From: Lepas anatifera
Taxonomy: Eukaryota; Arthropoda; Thecostraca; Lepadidae
Direction: 5' to 3'
DNA: 64,000 bases
Assembly: GCA_034440635.1 (NCBI GenBank)
Contig: JAOTON010001898.1
Coordinates: 1,664,001-1,728,000 of the forward strand
Positions 39,801 to 45,545 of the stretch are shown in pieces (position 1 is the first letter of the stretch; the number at the start of each line of letters is the position of its first letter). The position numbers and the translations under genes are program-made. The notes beneath the pieces were generated by a model, which was given only the letters and a program-made list of their open reading frames with translations, did not search any database and had not been told where the DNA came from.

Positions 39801-42624
39801 ATTAACGACAAATGCTTGCATGCTCTTGCAGTAGTGGCCATTTGTGGTCAAGACTCATGTGAGCAAACACAACGTCCCTTTTCATTTAAATGGAACAACG
39901 ACGTCTTTTCAGTTAAACATCCGTAAGAGGATTCATATTAACGTTAGCTATTGATATGGGAACAACGCTGTGCAAGGAGAAACTTCTCCTCTGGGGGCAA
40001 AGAAAATCTGAAGCGTTCCCCATGATTTTAAATGAAAGATCAGCATTATCTGAAAGTCCAAAATGTCATTTATACTGAAAGCCTATCCAAATATACCTTT
40101 TGTATGTAGTGTGACATGAAATATGTAGTGCAGACACGAAGCATCTCATTTGAAAAGGCAAAGGGAGCCAAGAAATACAGGAATAAAATGATCATTAGGA
40201 TAAAGAAAGAACTGACCAGAATTACCCCGAATCAGTGGCGGATCCAGAACCTTATTTCGGGGGAGTGCTTCTGCTATTACCCTGGAACAGCCTCCGGCTC
40301 TGTTTTCACTATAGACATTCTGACATTCGGGGTGGGCTTCAGCCCCCTACCCCGCCCCCTTGTATCCGCCACTGCCCTGAAATGATAATTTTTTTCATCT
40401 CCTACTTGGTAACTCTAATGTTTAGCCCCGGTAGGTGTTGGAGCATCGAAAATAACTCACGTCTCTGAGATGTGCTTGTGTAACATCACCTAAATGAAGC
40501 ATCTGCATGCCCACTTTCAGCACCCTTCATGCCTATTTTGAATTAAAAAGCAAGACCTTAACCCCAATTTTATCTACATAAAATGGGCATAGCTATGTTC
40601 AGAAAGGTCTGAAACAACAAAAAACCGTGCAGGTTTGATCTGAAACAATTTTTCAGATTCACTACACCCTACTCCACAGCCTTGTCTAATAATTACAATT
40701 AAACCTTCGCCAAAAAACCCGTCTGCTACCGCCAAAACCACTCAGTGGATCCCTGTTGTACGCTGTAATGGTTAGAGAACTGTCACGGTGGGCTGAAACG
40801 CCACCCGTGTGCTTCCGGTCCACCCTCGCCCCAGTATTGATGGCAATTCGAGCACACTGTTCGATGTCGGCTTCTACGGAAGATAAACCAAACCCAAACA
40901 CGGGGAGTTTGCCCGCGAAGAACGATGACGCAACAATATCGGCCACTGTTTTACTCAGGTGATCATAGGGGCCACCAGTGGTCAAAGATGGCCACAGTTT
41001 GTCTGCTCTAGTTACTGACTGGCTTGAGTCAGAGCCAATATATTATCAACGCCTCATTAGATGTCTGGTGTTACGGCTAATCGGATGTGTAATATGGCCA
41101 TGCTACGATAACATGTAAAAAGAGCTGAGCTTAGGCCAGCTGCTTAAGGTTACCATCTGATGATATGCCAATATGCATATCAATCGACTCCATCCCAATC
41201 AATCGATTCCAAACGTAAAAATATCAAAGTAAAAGGCCTGTCACCATTTTCTGCGAGGGATTTGAACCAAGTCTGAAAAGCTGCTTAAGTAGACCCAGAT
41301 CAGCTCTCGGAGGTCAAAATGTATAACTTACATGGTCTTGGGAAACGCCAGAAGAGACCACGATTTAGGGAACAGAAGTTGCAGGGGCATGGCCAGTATT
41401 TCGCCAGGGGGACACCCGAAGAGGCTCCTGCGATAGCGCCAAAAGGGGGCCCTCCGGAACCTAGACATGTCGGCGAGCAACACAAAACCTTGAGTGGAGG
41501 AGACGGCGACTTCCAAGGTAAAACTAGCTCAGTAAATCAATTTTTTCACAGCAGCTCATCCCAAAAAAATCGCTGGAAACCAAAGCGTTTCTGCTGTTAT
41601 ATTTCGGCTGAGGCATGAGACAATAAAATGAATAACGTGGGGCCCACTGGCCGTACCGATGTTCTTCTCCTTGGTGACGGTATCGGTCTCCTTGCCGACC
41701 ACCTGAATCAGCCGGTCGGCGTCCTCGTTCTTGATCTTCAGCTCTACCTCCTGCGAGGCCAGCTTCTCCTTCAAGTCGTCCACCTGAGTCACGCCCAAAC
41801 AGAGAGGTGCGTCAAACACAGCTCTGGTAACAGACAGTTCACCTGCGGTTGTTGAACCATTCTGCATTCATGTATTAGGCGAACTATTTGCATTCGCTAT
41901 GACCGATTTGTTCAGTCCCAGTCTCTGACTTAACACTCGAGTATAGGTCGACTGATGATTGGACGTAAACACAAAGCTATTCTCAGAATTAAGAAAACCG
42001 TCTTTCAGAGAAAAATAATCCTCATCTTCCTAAGTTTTTACCGAGGTGAGTGCAACAATAATAATTGTGAGGGTTTCAGGAAGCACCAACTGCAGGGTTA
42101 TAAAGCGTCGCGAACTCCCACCCTGTTGGGAGGGGTTTGGGGATCAGATCGACTTATCCAGAGGCTCCGGCGGGACTTGAACCCGGGACCTGTGGGTCTG
42201 AAGGCATGTGTTCTGCCACGGAGTCACGCATACCCCGAGGTGAGTGTAACCAGGGGAATAGCATGCGGCATGTTCATCTACAAAACACTCACTGCCTGCT
42301 TACCTGGGAGCTGGTGCTCTCCAATTTCTCCAGACCATTCTCCAGCCGGAGAATTTTGGCGGCCAGATCCTCCACGTTGAACTTGAGCAGTTTGCCGTAG
42401 AGAGCGATCTGCTCCAGGAAGGACTTGGGCGTGGTGTAGTTGTAGCGTTTGTCGTTGGCCAGGTAGATCTTGGACATGTCATTGACGCTCAGGTGAACTT
42501 GGGCCATAAACTCGGCAGCCTTTGGCGCTATCTCCGGCTGCGGGTGGTATTGAACAATTGGCAATATACCATCCAGGCCAGATAGCAGCCATCGCTCCAA
42601 ATATCCGTGGAAGAAGGTATGTAT

Positions 42625-42692
<68 letters not shown>

Positions 42693-43470
42693 TAGGTGAA
42701 CATTATCGCCAGCGACGTTCCGCGCCGTGTCGGTGCTAGCCGGAGCCTTGTGCACTGCATACATACTCTACAGGAACAATCAGAGACATCGAACGCTAGA
42801 AATAATCAATCACAGCACACCAATCCTTCCCAGCTTCGCTGTAGTACTGTTTGCACGCAATGACATTGTCAGCGATGTCCACGCTCAGACGAAGCCGACC
42901 AATATGCACGTTGTCAGGGCTGGCTTTATTGGGCAAGCAGGAAGATTTGCAGCACGAAAATAGGTTGCTTCCTTCTGGACTCAGCTTCCATCTTAATAGA
43001 ACATTGAATCCATTGTCACCTTACCCACCTGTCTTGTTGCTGGACGCGCGCTTGACAAAGCAAACGCACGTCCAGCACCGTGATGAGTGGGGTTTAGATC
43101 AACAGCACTCGATTCGGTACTCTAAAAAGATGGAAGCTTAGTCCAAAAGGAAACAACATATTTTCGTGCTGCAGCCCAATCCTCCAGATTGTCCCCCTCA
43201 AGTCAGCCCTGGTGTACCACGGTTGACTTGTGGGGTACCAGGGTACTGGTCCTGTGCATATTAGCCAGCCCCGGGCTGAACAATATTTCCGCTCGCGTTA
43301 AGGCGGCTGATGTCGCGAAGCTCTGCCAAAGACGGCTGAGGCGCCGACTCACCGGCAGCTCCTTGACCTCGCTGAGGAAGCGCTGGGAGACCGACACCAG
43401 CGCCTCGTGCGGCCACTCGTGGAACCAGTCGATATTGCTGCAGTTGATGAGAGCCGGGAATTTTCTGGCT
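6662..43470 (-). CDS. DNAH9/DNAH11/DNAH17-like: Axonemal dynein heavy chain, outer-arm beta type, partial (19 exons)
   Basis: This is a force-generating ATPase heavy chain of axonemal outer dynein arms. Nineteen minus-strand exons read in dynein order: end of AAA4, stalk coil 1, microtubule-binding domain, stalk coil 2, AAA5, strut region, start of AAA6. All splice phases chain without a frameshift or stop (about 2977 coding bases), so the locus looks functional. Exons are 43353-43470, 42304-42537, 41657-41783, 36502-36635, 34741-34869, 33107-33260, 32455-32597, 29170-29339, 28769-28907, 28357-28515, 26838-27031, 23528-23732, 21854-22018, 21306-21446, 15578-15748, 11477-11625, 8885-9052, 7794-7926 and 6662-6805. 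Assignment to the DNAH9/11/17 class rests on recognised wording of stalk and AAA5/6 motifs; the exact paralogue is uncertain. Tail, AAA1-4 and C-terminal exons are not visible in the window. Exon 9 uses a GC donor. Confidence 0.93.
6806..7793. other. Dynein intron
   Basis: Intron between exons 18 and 19. It contains a short inverted match around 7190-7310 (GGAGCCAGTGTTGTCTC and GAGACAACACTGGAT), which may mark a small hairpin element. Confidence 0.45.
7794..7926 (-). CDS. Dynein heavy chain exon 18 (AAA6)
   Basis: Encodes [20 protein letters not shown] and [18 protein letters not shown], the AAA6 nucleotide-loop region. Acceptor tctacag, donor AAG|GTAACA. Confidence 0.95.
8280..8714. mobile_element. 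TTAA-flanked MITE, family M1, copy 1
   Basis: 435-bp non-coding element. It starts AGGGAATGTGGCACC, ends in the exact inverse complement GGTGCCACATTCCCT, and is flanked by TTAA at 8276-8279 and 8715-8718. A second copy in opposite orientation is at 37272-37721. TTAA duplication plus AGGG termini suggest a Kolobok- or piggyBac-mobilised MITE. Confidence 0.88.
8774..8817. repeat. Perfect 17-bp hairpin in intron
   Basis: ATGGTTTGAATTCCATT and its exact reverse complement are separated by a 10-base loop, 68 bases downstream of the exon 17 donor. No second copy is obvious in the window. Confidence 0.85.
8885..9052 (-). CDS. Dynein heavy chain exon 17
   Basis: Encodes [33 protein letters not shown] and [16 protein letters not shown], a very conserved axonemal segment before AAA6. 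Acceptor ttccag, donor GTCAG|GTGATC. Confidence 0.95.
9053..9825. other. Dynein intron sequence
   Basis: Mostly AT-rich intron between exons 16 and 17. No coding or repeat structure recognised. Confidence 0.4.
9834..10177. mobile_element. hAT-like MITE
   Basis: 344-bp element starting CAGTGGCGGATCTAG and ending CCCGGATCCGCCACCG, with an 8-bp flanking repeat actgcact (9826-9833) and actgcacc (10178-10185). Terminal CAGTGGCGGATC and an 8-bp duplication are typical of hAT. No transposase frame is visible. Confidence 0.8.
10368..10790 (-). pseudogene. Retroelement reverse transcriptase C-terminal fragment
   Basis: The minus strand encodes [35 protein letters not shown] and [16 protein letters not shown]. 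The [16 protein letters not shown] wording occurs after the reverse transcriptase in certain LINE-type polyproteins. Only this piece remains, in a dynein intron, and it is interrupted upstream. Confidence 0.6.
10791..11476. other. Dynein intron sequence
   Basis: No feature recognised between the retroelement fragment and exon 16. Confidence 0.35.
11477..11625 (-). CDS. Dynein heavy chain exon 16
   Basis: Encodes [38 protein letters not shown] and DEF. The donor is TTCAA|GTAGGT; the overlapping GT four bases on would include a stop. Two bases remain to join exon 17. A TTAA-flanked element lies 80 bases upstream of its acceptor. Confidence 0.92.
11706..12725 (+). mobile_element. TTAA-flanked palindrome-tagged element, copy 1 (CATCGATG tag)
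   Basis: 1020-bp non-coding element flanked by TTAA (11702-11705, 12726-12729). The left end is CCCGCGCCCCACCGGGGG, repeated as TTTCGCCCCACCAGGGG after a 10-bp spacer; the right end is CCCCGGGTGGGGCGAGGG. Both ends carry a palindrome with core CCATCGATGG (left 11748-11765; right 12694-12711, one base changed). The interior has about 16 AGGTCA/TGACCT hexamers, several as TGACCT-N4-AGGTCA. The inner right motif CGGAAAAACC is shared with the other copies. Confidence 0.88.
12820..15362 (-). mobile_element. Non-LTR retrotransposon (LINE B), 5'-truncated
   Basis: A LINE related to LINE A but with a different tail. From the right it has the endonuclease C-terminal part (14901-15356: [31 protein letters not shown]), a linker and RT start (14209-14826), the RT core with FVRYADDTQ (13736-14386: [18 protein letters not shown]) and the thumb/C-terminus (12949-13723: [20 protein letters not shown]). 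The 3' tail is an (ATTT)n repeat at 12820-12840 (plus-strand reading). It is broken by a few stops and frameshifts and lies in the intron between exons 15 and 16. Confidence 0.85.
15384..15546. mobile_element. hAT-like MITE, degenerate
   Basis: The right end reads GTCTGGATCCGCCACTG, the complement of a hAT terminus; the left end is a worn CGGATACAA. It sits 31 bases from the exon 15 donor. No target duplication is seen. Confidence 0.55.
15578..15748 (-). CDS. Dynein heavy chain exon 15 (AAA6 approach)
   Basis: Encodes [10 protein letters not shown] and [18 protein letters not shown], ending in AQMVFQ with donor CAG|GTAACT. A hAT-like MITE end lies 31 bases downstream of this donor. Confidence 0.93.
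15749..16440. other. Dynein intron sequence
   Basis: Intron between exons 14 and 15. No coding or structured feature recognised. Confidence 0.35.
16441..16690. repeat. Repeat with GGCAAAAGACCGTAAC motifs
   Basis: AAGGCAAAAGGCCGTAAC (16453), AGGCAAAAGACCGTAAC (16633) and an inverse copy TACGGCTTTTTGCCT (16666) occur here. The same motif recurs three times at 20557-20864 in the inverse sense. It probably marks ends of a dispersed element that I cannot name. Confidence 0.5.
16807..17787 (-). mobile_element. TTAA-type palindrome-tagged element, copy 2 (TGTTCGAACA tag)
   Basis: About 980 bp in inverse orientation. Both ends carry a GC-flanked palindrome with core GTGTTCGAAC (16819-16838 and 17726-17744). 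The inverse-complement of the right end, CCCGAGCCCCGCTGGG then ACCACCTTCGCC, follows the shared layout. The left carries CTCAGGTTTTTTTCCGG, the complement of the shared inner right motif. AGGTCA/TGACCT hexamers are dense. The target site is decayed (ATAA on the left, TAAC on the right). Confidence 0.75.
17788..18640. other. Dynein intron sequence
   Basis: Long open frames on the minus strand (up to 181 codons at 18042-18587) show no family motif and no conserved pattern. I see no supported gene. Confidence 0.35.
18646..19540 (-). mobile_element. LINE 3' fragment with RNase H domain and poly-A tail
   Basis: The minus strand encodes an RNase H domain (19174-19521: [38 protein letters not shown]), then [14 protein letters not shown] and [13 protein letters not shown], the zinc-knuckle-like end of I/R1-type LINE ORF2. 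The frame shifts several times. The 3' end has ACC repeats and A10 at 18646-18656. Only the last 0.9 kb is present, a normal 5' truncation. Confidence 0.75.
19690..20166 (+). pseudogene. Unrecognised coding-like segment
   Basis: A plus-strand frame is open for at least 100 codons from 19864: [55 protein letters not shown]. Less intact coding ([18 protein letters not shown]) precedes it across a stop near 19788. The composition looks protein-like, but I recognise no domain. It lies on the strand opposite dynein in an intron, so a transposon remnant is more likely than an exon. Confidence 0.4.
20529..20880. repeat. Repeat with TACGGTCTTTTGCCT motifs
   Basis: Three copies of the motif (20557, 20600, 20849), the inverse complement of the motifs at 16453-16680. 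AATGAATGAA precedes two of them. Confidence 0.5.
20881..21305. other. Dynein intron sequence
   Basis: Moderately CpG-rich intronic sequence between the repeat and exon 14. No feature recognised. Confidence 0.35.
21306..21446 (-). CDS. Dynein heavy chain exon 14 (strut)
   Basis: Encodes [18 protein letters not shown] then [20 protein letters not shown], the end of the strut. 47 codons, phase 0; acceptor cctgcag, donor AAG|GTAGGC. Confidence 0.92.
21854..22018 (-). CDS. Dynein heavy chain exon 13 (AAA5-AAA6 linker, strut)
   Basis: Encodes [18 protein letters not shown] and [20 protein letters not shown], a coiled segment between AAA5 and AAA6. 55 codons, phase 0; acceptor cgtgcag, donor AAG|GTGACA. 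Confidence 0.93.
22235..23238 (-). mobile_element. TTAA-flanked palindrome-tagged element, copy 3
   Basis: 1004 bp, flanked by TTAA (22231-22234, 23239-23242). Ends are CACGCGCCCCGCTGGGGG and CAACGGGGCGCGTG. On the right a second terminal unit and a GC-flanked core CCAAAAACG precede the end; on the left the matching position has GCAAATTTCC in complement, so the tag pair has diverged. The interior is rich in AGGTCA/TGACCT. The inner motif TCCTGGTTTTCCCC is at the left, so the element is inverted. It lies between exons 12 and 13. Confidence 0.85.
23528..23732 (-). CDS. Dynein heavy chain exon 12 (AAA5)
   Basis: Encodes [38 protein letters not shown] and ERPDLEEQK. Acceptor gttggcag, donor AAG|GTGTGC. 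A LINE 3' fragment lies only about 40 bases upstream of its acceptor. Confidence 0.93.
23775..25384 (+). mobile_element. LINE A 3' fragment, split by a TTAA element
   Basis: A plus-strand 5'-truncated copy of LINE A (ACCAGGCGACACGCCGGTCA, TGAAGCCGGCCGGCGTAGGC) runs to 23913. It resumes at 25142 and ends at the tail ACTGAACTGAACT (25371-25383). The interruption is exactly the element at 23914-25141. Confidence 0.88.
23914..25141 (+). mobile_element. TTAA-flanked palindrome-tagged element, copy 4 (CAATAT tag)
   Basis: 1228 bp inserted in the LINE A tail with TTAA on both sides (23910-23913, 25142-25145). The left end is CCCTATTTCCG, spacer, then CCCTATTTCCGGCA; the right end is TGCCGGAAATAGGG. 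Tags GGGGGCAATATCGGCCCCCC (23956) and GGGGGCAATATTAGCCCCC (25108) pair. The shared motifs CCCCTAAGATCTCG (left) and CTCGAAAAACCGG (right) are present. The interior lacks AGGTCA arrays but has nested hAT-like ends CAGGGGCGGAT (24373) and CCGCCCCTG (24800, 24982). CCC ends plus TTAA suggest piggyBac-type mobilisation. Confidence 0.9.
25385..26837. other. Dynein intron with a short triple repeat
   Basis: Intron between exons 11 and 12. At 25524-25620 a roughly 35-bp unit beginning AAACCCGCTGGCTTCGCTGA is repeated three times, diverging. The rest shows no gene. Confidence 0.5.
26838..27031 (-). CDS. Dynein heavy chain exon 11 (AAA5)
   Basis: Encodes [18 protein letters not shown] and [18 protein letters not shown], the AAA5 core with the Walker-B-like VLIENIGE. 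Donor GGCAC|GTGAGT leaves two bases, completed by T opening exon 12. Confidence 0.93.
27032..28356. other. Dynein intron sequence
   Basis: Intron between exons 10 and 11. GATAACG-rich patches at about 27345-27370 and 28140-28262 resemble each other and may be remnants of one repeat. No gene seen. Confidence 0.4.
28357..28515 (-). CDS. Dynein heavy chain exon 10 (AAA5)
   Basis: Encodes [19 protein letters not shown] and [17 protein letters not shown], ending RWPLMIDPQ with donor CAG|GTGACC. The acceptor is either at 28515 (cctcag|ATCACG) or in frame at 28539 (gtgag|ATGACG), which adds eight residues rich in Pro. I could not decide between them; the first has the better site. Confidence 0.88.
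28769..28907 (-). CDS. Dynein heavy chain exon 9 (AAA5), GC donor
   Basis: Encodes [18 protein letters not shown] and [12 protein letters not shown], the AAA5 start. The frame and family alignment place the exon end at CTGGAG|GCGAGT, a GC-AG intron. The nearby GT (four bases on) would break the frame with exon 10. Confidence 0.85.
29170..29339 (-). CDS. Dynein heavy chain exon 8 (stalk coil 2 to AAA5)
   Basis: Encodes [20 protein letters not shown] and [16 protein letters not shown]. The latter is a hallmark just before AAA5. Donor AAATC|GTGAGT leaves two bases, completed by T opening exon 9. Confidence 0.93.
29779..30967 (+). mobile_element. TTAA-flanked palindrome-tagged element, copy 5 (CTAAAAAAG tag)
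   Basis: 1189 bp, flanked by TTAA (29775-29778, 30968-30971). The left end is CCCTTGCCCCGGTGG, then GAGCCACCTTCGCCCTGGTG; the right end is CCCACCCGGGCGAAGG. The tag core CTAAAAAAG/TCTAAAAAGA sits between G and C runs at 29821-29843 and 30935-30954. Inner motifs ACGATCTCAAAAAC and CGGAAAAACCCGAG are present. More than ten AGGTCA/TGACCT hexamers occur, including TCAAGGTCA near 29950. It lies between exons 7 and 8. Confidence 0.88.
31009..31212. mobile_element. Possible hAT-like MITE
   Basis: Imperfect inverted ends ATTGGCGGTTCCCGCGGGG and CTGGATCCGCCTGCG resemble the other hAT-like MITEs here. No target duplication is seen. Confidence 0.4.
31213..32454. other. Dynein intron sequence
   Basis: Remainder of the intron between exons 7 and 8. 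No feature recognised. Confidence 0.35.
32455..32597 (-). CDS. Dynein heavy chain exon 7 (stalk coil 2)
   Basis: Encodes [18 protein letters not shown], the end of the microtubule-binding domain, then [19 protein letters not shown], the returning coiled coil. The first two bases complete the Gly codon split after exon 6. Donor GTG|GTGAGT, phase 0. Confidence 0.92.
32934..33110. repeat. 25-26-bp minisatellite containing repeated splice donors
   Basis: Seven tandem units reading CCGGACACAGCACTAACCGG on the plus strand, joined by AGGACG or GGACT. On the dynein strand each unit contains CCG|GTTAGTG or CCG|GTGAGTG. The first unit is the real donor of exon 6, so the array is a reiteration of an exon-intron junction. 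Units of 25 and 26 bp alternate in part. Confidence 0.93.
33107..33260 (-). CDS. Dynein heavy chain exon 6 (microtubule-binding domain)
   Basis: Encodes [19 protein letters not shown] through [14 protein letters not shown] in the microtubule-binding domain at the stalk tip. The donor is TCCG|GTTAGTG. This donor is the first of seven tandem copies of itself in the adjoining minisatellite (32934-33110). In-frame reading past it meets TAG immediately. Confidence 0.92.
33261..34740. other. Dynein intron sequence
   Basis: Intron between exons 5 and 6. No coding or repeat structure recognised. Confidence 0.35.
34741..34869 (-). CDS. Dynein heavy chain exon 5 (stalk to microtubule-binding domain)
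   Basis: Encodes [16 protein letters not shown] and [18 protein letters not shown], the entry to the microtubule-binding domain. 43 codons, phase 0 at both ends; acceptor cgagcag, donor AAG|GTGAGG. Confidence 0.93.
35307..36156 (+). mobile_element. TTAA-flanked palindrome-tagged element, copy 6 (GGGTACCC tag)
   Basis: 850 bp, flanked by TTAA (35303-35306, 36157-36160). Ends are CACGAGCATTGACGGGGG and CCCGTCAATGCGCGTA. The tag core GCGGGTACCCGC is at 35354-35375 and 36121-36141. Motifs GAGCCACCTTCGC, CCCCTAAGATCTCG and CTCCGAAAAACCC are present. The interior has an AGGTCA/TGACCT array. Nearly identical to the element at 46061-46901. Confidence 0.92.
36502..36635 (-). CDS. Dynein heavy chain exon 4 (stalk coil 1)
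   Basis: Encodes [14 protein letters not shown] and [18 protein letters not shown], a strongly conserved stalk segment. Acceptor gttgcag, donor AAG|GTGAGT. The intron before it contains the 3.8-kb fold-back repeat. Confidence 0.93.
37207..37803. mobile_element. hAT-like MITE in left arm, interrupted
   Basis: Ends CAGTGGCGGATAAATG and GTTCTGGATCCGCCACTG, with flanks atccaggg/attcgggg (6 of 8 match). It is interrupted by the TTAA MITE at 37272-37721. The uninterrupted partner is at 40232-40376. Confidence 0.75.
37272..37721. mobile_element. TTAA-flanked MITE, family M1, copy 2
   Basis: 450 bp, AGGGAATGTGGCACC at the left and GGTACCACATTCCCT at the right, TTAA at 37268-37271 and 37722-37725. 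Inverse orientation to the copy at 8280. It is absent from the other fold-back arm. Confidence 0.88.
40232..40376. mobile_element. hAT-like MITE in right arm, uninterrupted
   Basis: About 145 bp, CAGTGGCGGATCCAGAAC to TTGTATCCGCCACTG. It is the inverse-arm partner of the MITE at 37207-37803. Confidence 0.75.
40674..41656. other. Dynein intron sequence
   Basis: Intron between the fold-back and exon 3. No feature recognised. Confidence 0.35.
41657..41783 (-). CDS. Dynein heavy chain exon 3 (stalk coil 1)
   Basis: Encodes [16 protein letters not shown] and [18 protein letters not shown], heptad-rich stalk sequence. Donor G|GTACGG leaves one base, which joins the CT opening exon 4 to make Ala. 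Confidence 0.92.
42057..42234 (-). mobile_element. tRNA-derived SINE with target-site duplication
   Basis: 178 bp on the minus strand, starting GGTATGCGTGACTCCGTGG (A-box-like) with a B box GGTTCAAGTCC and an (AAT)n-type tail. It is flanked by a 16-bp direct repeat, CCGAGGTGAGTGCAAC (42041-42056) and CCGAGGTGAGTGTAAC (42235-42250). Confidence 0.85.
42304..42537 (-). CDS. Dynein heavy chain exon 2 (stalk base, coil 1)
   Basis: Encodes 78 codons with [17 protein letters not shown] and [15 protein letters not shown], the conserved start of the stalk coiled coil. Acceptor cccgcag, donor CAG|GTAAGC, phase 0 at both ends. The next intron carries a SINE. Confidence 0.93.
42629..42688. repeat. (AT)n microsatellite
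   Basis: About 60 bp of uninterrupted AT repeat in the intron upstream of exon 2. Confidence 0.97.
43353..43470 (-). CDS. Dynein heavy chain exon 1 of window (end of AAA4)
   Basis: Contains [10 protein letters not shown] followed by [17 protein letters not shown], the signature at the AAA4/stalk junction of axonemal dyneins. The acceptor is gtcgacag and the donor CCG|GTGAGT. The exon starts with one base of a split Arg codon, so another exon must lie upstream; none was found up to 64000. Confidence 0.9.
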
Positions 43471-44183
43471 CTGTCGACGCCCAGGGAATCCCAGGTCAGA
43501 ACCGGTGAAGAGCAGCAAAAGGCGCCCTCAATAACTGGATAGGCAAAACCAGGCCCCTTCGCTTGACCAAAGAACCCAAGGTGGACCAGCACCATAAGAA
43601 GCGTCAAGAACAGTAGGTTTCGGAGTGTCCGCCTGAACGGCCACGATGGGCATACTCCTCCCTCTCGTTATCCTTATCTATTACATGATGCACTCGTCTT
43701 CCTTTACATAAGATGCCGCCTAGAAATTATCGCAAATACATTTAGGCACAGATTAAATAAAAATGCTCTAATTCTTTCACATTCTTGATCACGCCGGAAA
43801 ATTGTAGCCGACAAACCCTGTGTAAAAAAGCAATATCCTTCAATTTTACCATCCAGTTGAGCAAATAAATATCACAGCACTACAAAGCCTGCAATGAGTG
43901 AGAGCGAGTGTTTATAATGGCAAGTACGAGAGCTCTAAGTGAAAGGCACGCGAAAAAACGAGCAGATGTATATGAAGACATTTGACATTTCCTTAATATT
44001 AAAGACAGTACATTTTGCAGATACCGTTATTTTGACGATTGGCTGGCGAGGCAGAGGATGAAGGACGGAGAGTGGAGGGTACGAGCGGCTACTTCCATTG
44101 CAATAATAAAGCGAATAATATATTTTATGTATTTTTTATGTATTTTATATTTTGTATTTATTATTTTTTGTATTTTGTATTTT
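43471..44183. other. Sequence upstream of the first visible dynein exon
   Basis: No preceding dynein exon was recognised here. AT-rich in its right half. Confidence 0.4.
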
Positions 44184-44560
44184 TATGTGTGATTTTACTC
44201 TGTATGCATGATTTTATCTGTCTTTTATCCCAAGTTTTATCTTATCTTGTTGCTTCTTTTAACGACTTGATGATAATGTTATAAAAATTAACCGGCATCG
44301 CTCATAGTATAATGAATTGAAATGCCAAATAGTTATTATATACTATTTGGTATATTTAGTATATATTTATTTAGGATATTTAATATACTATTTGGCATTT
44401 TCATTTATTATACTATGGCGATTGCCGGTTATTTTTATAACATTATTCTGACTTTCGCTCATTACACTTCAAACTCTTAAACTTTTAACGACTGACGTGG
44501 AACACGAAGCCCCATTGTTTTTTCTCGTGTGGATTGTTTCTAAATACTGAACGAACTGAA
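44184..44560 (+). mobile_element. LINE A 3' tail copy, interrupted by a hairpin MITE
   Basis: TGTGTGATTTTACTCTGTAT through GACTGACGTGGAACACG, ending ACTGAACGAACTGAAC, matches the tail of LINE A at 1091-1320 in inverse orientation. A 214-bp insert divides it. Confidence 0.8.
44268..44481. mobile_element. Hairpin MITE with 12-bp target repeat
   Basis: The insert in the LINE tail is bounded by CTTTTAACGACT (44256-44267 and 44482-44493). Inside, 44273-44446 is a long hairpin: ATAATGTTATAAAAAT and GCCAAATAG at the left pair with their complements at the right over about 60 bp. Confidence 0.8.
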
Positions 44561-44640
44561 CTATATCTAGTATTTGTGATCGTGATAAGAAGCGTGTAAT
44601 ACTTTCCCCTCATTAGGTACAAGTTATTACGAGCTAAAAA

Positions 44641-45545
44641 TGGCGACCCCGACCTTTGATGTACAGCTCATTCCGAATTTTGATGGAGATGGGATATTGT
44701 GGAATGGTTAGAGAAGGCCGCAGTGATATGCAATGCGCAGAGTCCCACTGTAGACCGAGTATCGTAATTCCTTTTGAGACTGGAGGGCAGTGCGGCAGCA
44801 GTGTAAAAACAGCTTCAGGATAATAATCAGCAAAACTCTGCTCACATCAAAGTGGCTATGAGCGAAACATTTCCCCCAGATAAGTTGCTAGTGTACATAC
44901 GAAGACTTTCAGCATGTCGTCTCCGGGCCGACCCGAGTCGTTGGATATTTTCTTTGCTGATCATCGATTAGCTTCACTCTTTGGAGGCCTAAGCAGCGAC
45001 GGGCGGTGCTGCGCCTCCATGGCAGGACTGTCAGACGGAATACAGCGGATCTGGCGTGCTGGGGCGATAATGGAGTTACTGGCCCTTAATGAGGTTGCAG
45101 ACAGAGTGCATCTGAGGCCGAGCTGTCGTAACAGATGACGAGGCAGCTGGCTTATCCCGAGTGCCTCCGGGGACGAAGACCGGAGCATGCTTTGAGCACG
45201 GACAAATCGGGCATGCGGTTACCACTGCTCTTCAGAATCGACCAAGGCCATGGAGAAGCACAGCGAGGTCGGTGGCTTGGTTCCGGAGAGACCAGCGGCC
45301 CCGGACGTTACGCACCATCTGCGCGCGCAAGCGATGGTGTCTGGGCTAGACGGTGGTTCCCATTTACAGGGTGGGGCCACGCCGCAGTCCGCTGTGCCAG
45401 TGGAGGACTCAGAAGACGACCGACGAGAGCAGGCTCCTGCACCGGCCTCATCTCTCAGTTGAGGGTGGGCGGCGCGCTGCCCGCGCTGCCCCTTCAAGTG
45501 AGCGGAAAACAGCTTGAGATGCTGAAAAGCAGCTGCCTTCGGTGA
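44641..45545 (+). pseudogene. Decayed Ty3/gypsy-like gag with start of protease
   Basis: Shifting plus-strand frames read MATPTFDVQLIPNFDG, DIVEWLEKAAVICNAQS, LRLEGSAAAV, HIKVAMSETFPPDKLL, then CFEHGQIGHAV (a worn zinc knuckle) and LPLQVSGKQLEML just where an aspartic protease would begin. This order is that of a Ty3-type gag-pol. Stops and frameshifts are many and nothing of pol follows. No LTR was found. Confidence 0.65.

Larger units (their letters stand above)
36908..40673. repeat. 3.8-kb fold-back (inverted repeat), about 135-bp spacer
   Basis: The left arm 36908-38940 and right arm 39076-40673 are inverse complements along their whole length, with scattered differences. Examples are GTAGGGTGTAGTGA with its partner near 40660, and GCCCATTTTATGTAGATAAA with its partner near 40585. 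Both arms contain the same hAT-like MITE. The left arm alone contains a TTAA MITE. Worn reading frames in the inner arms ([37 protein letters not shown]) suggest the repeated unit was once coding, of unknown family. Confidence 0.9.

Noticed and set aside
42158..42234. Functional tRNA gene
   Set aside because: A and B boxes are present but the cloverleaf is poor, a tail follows, and a 16-bp target duplication shows a SINE.
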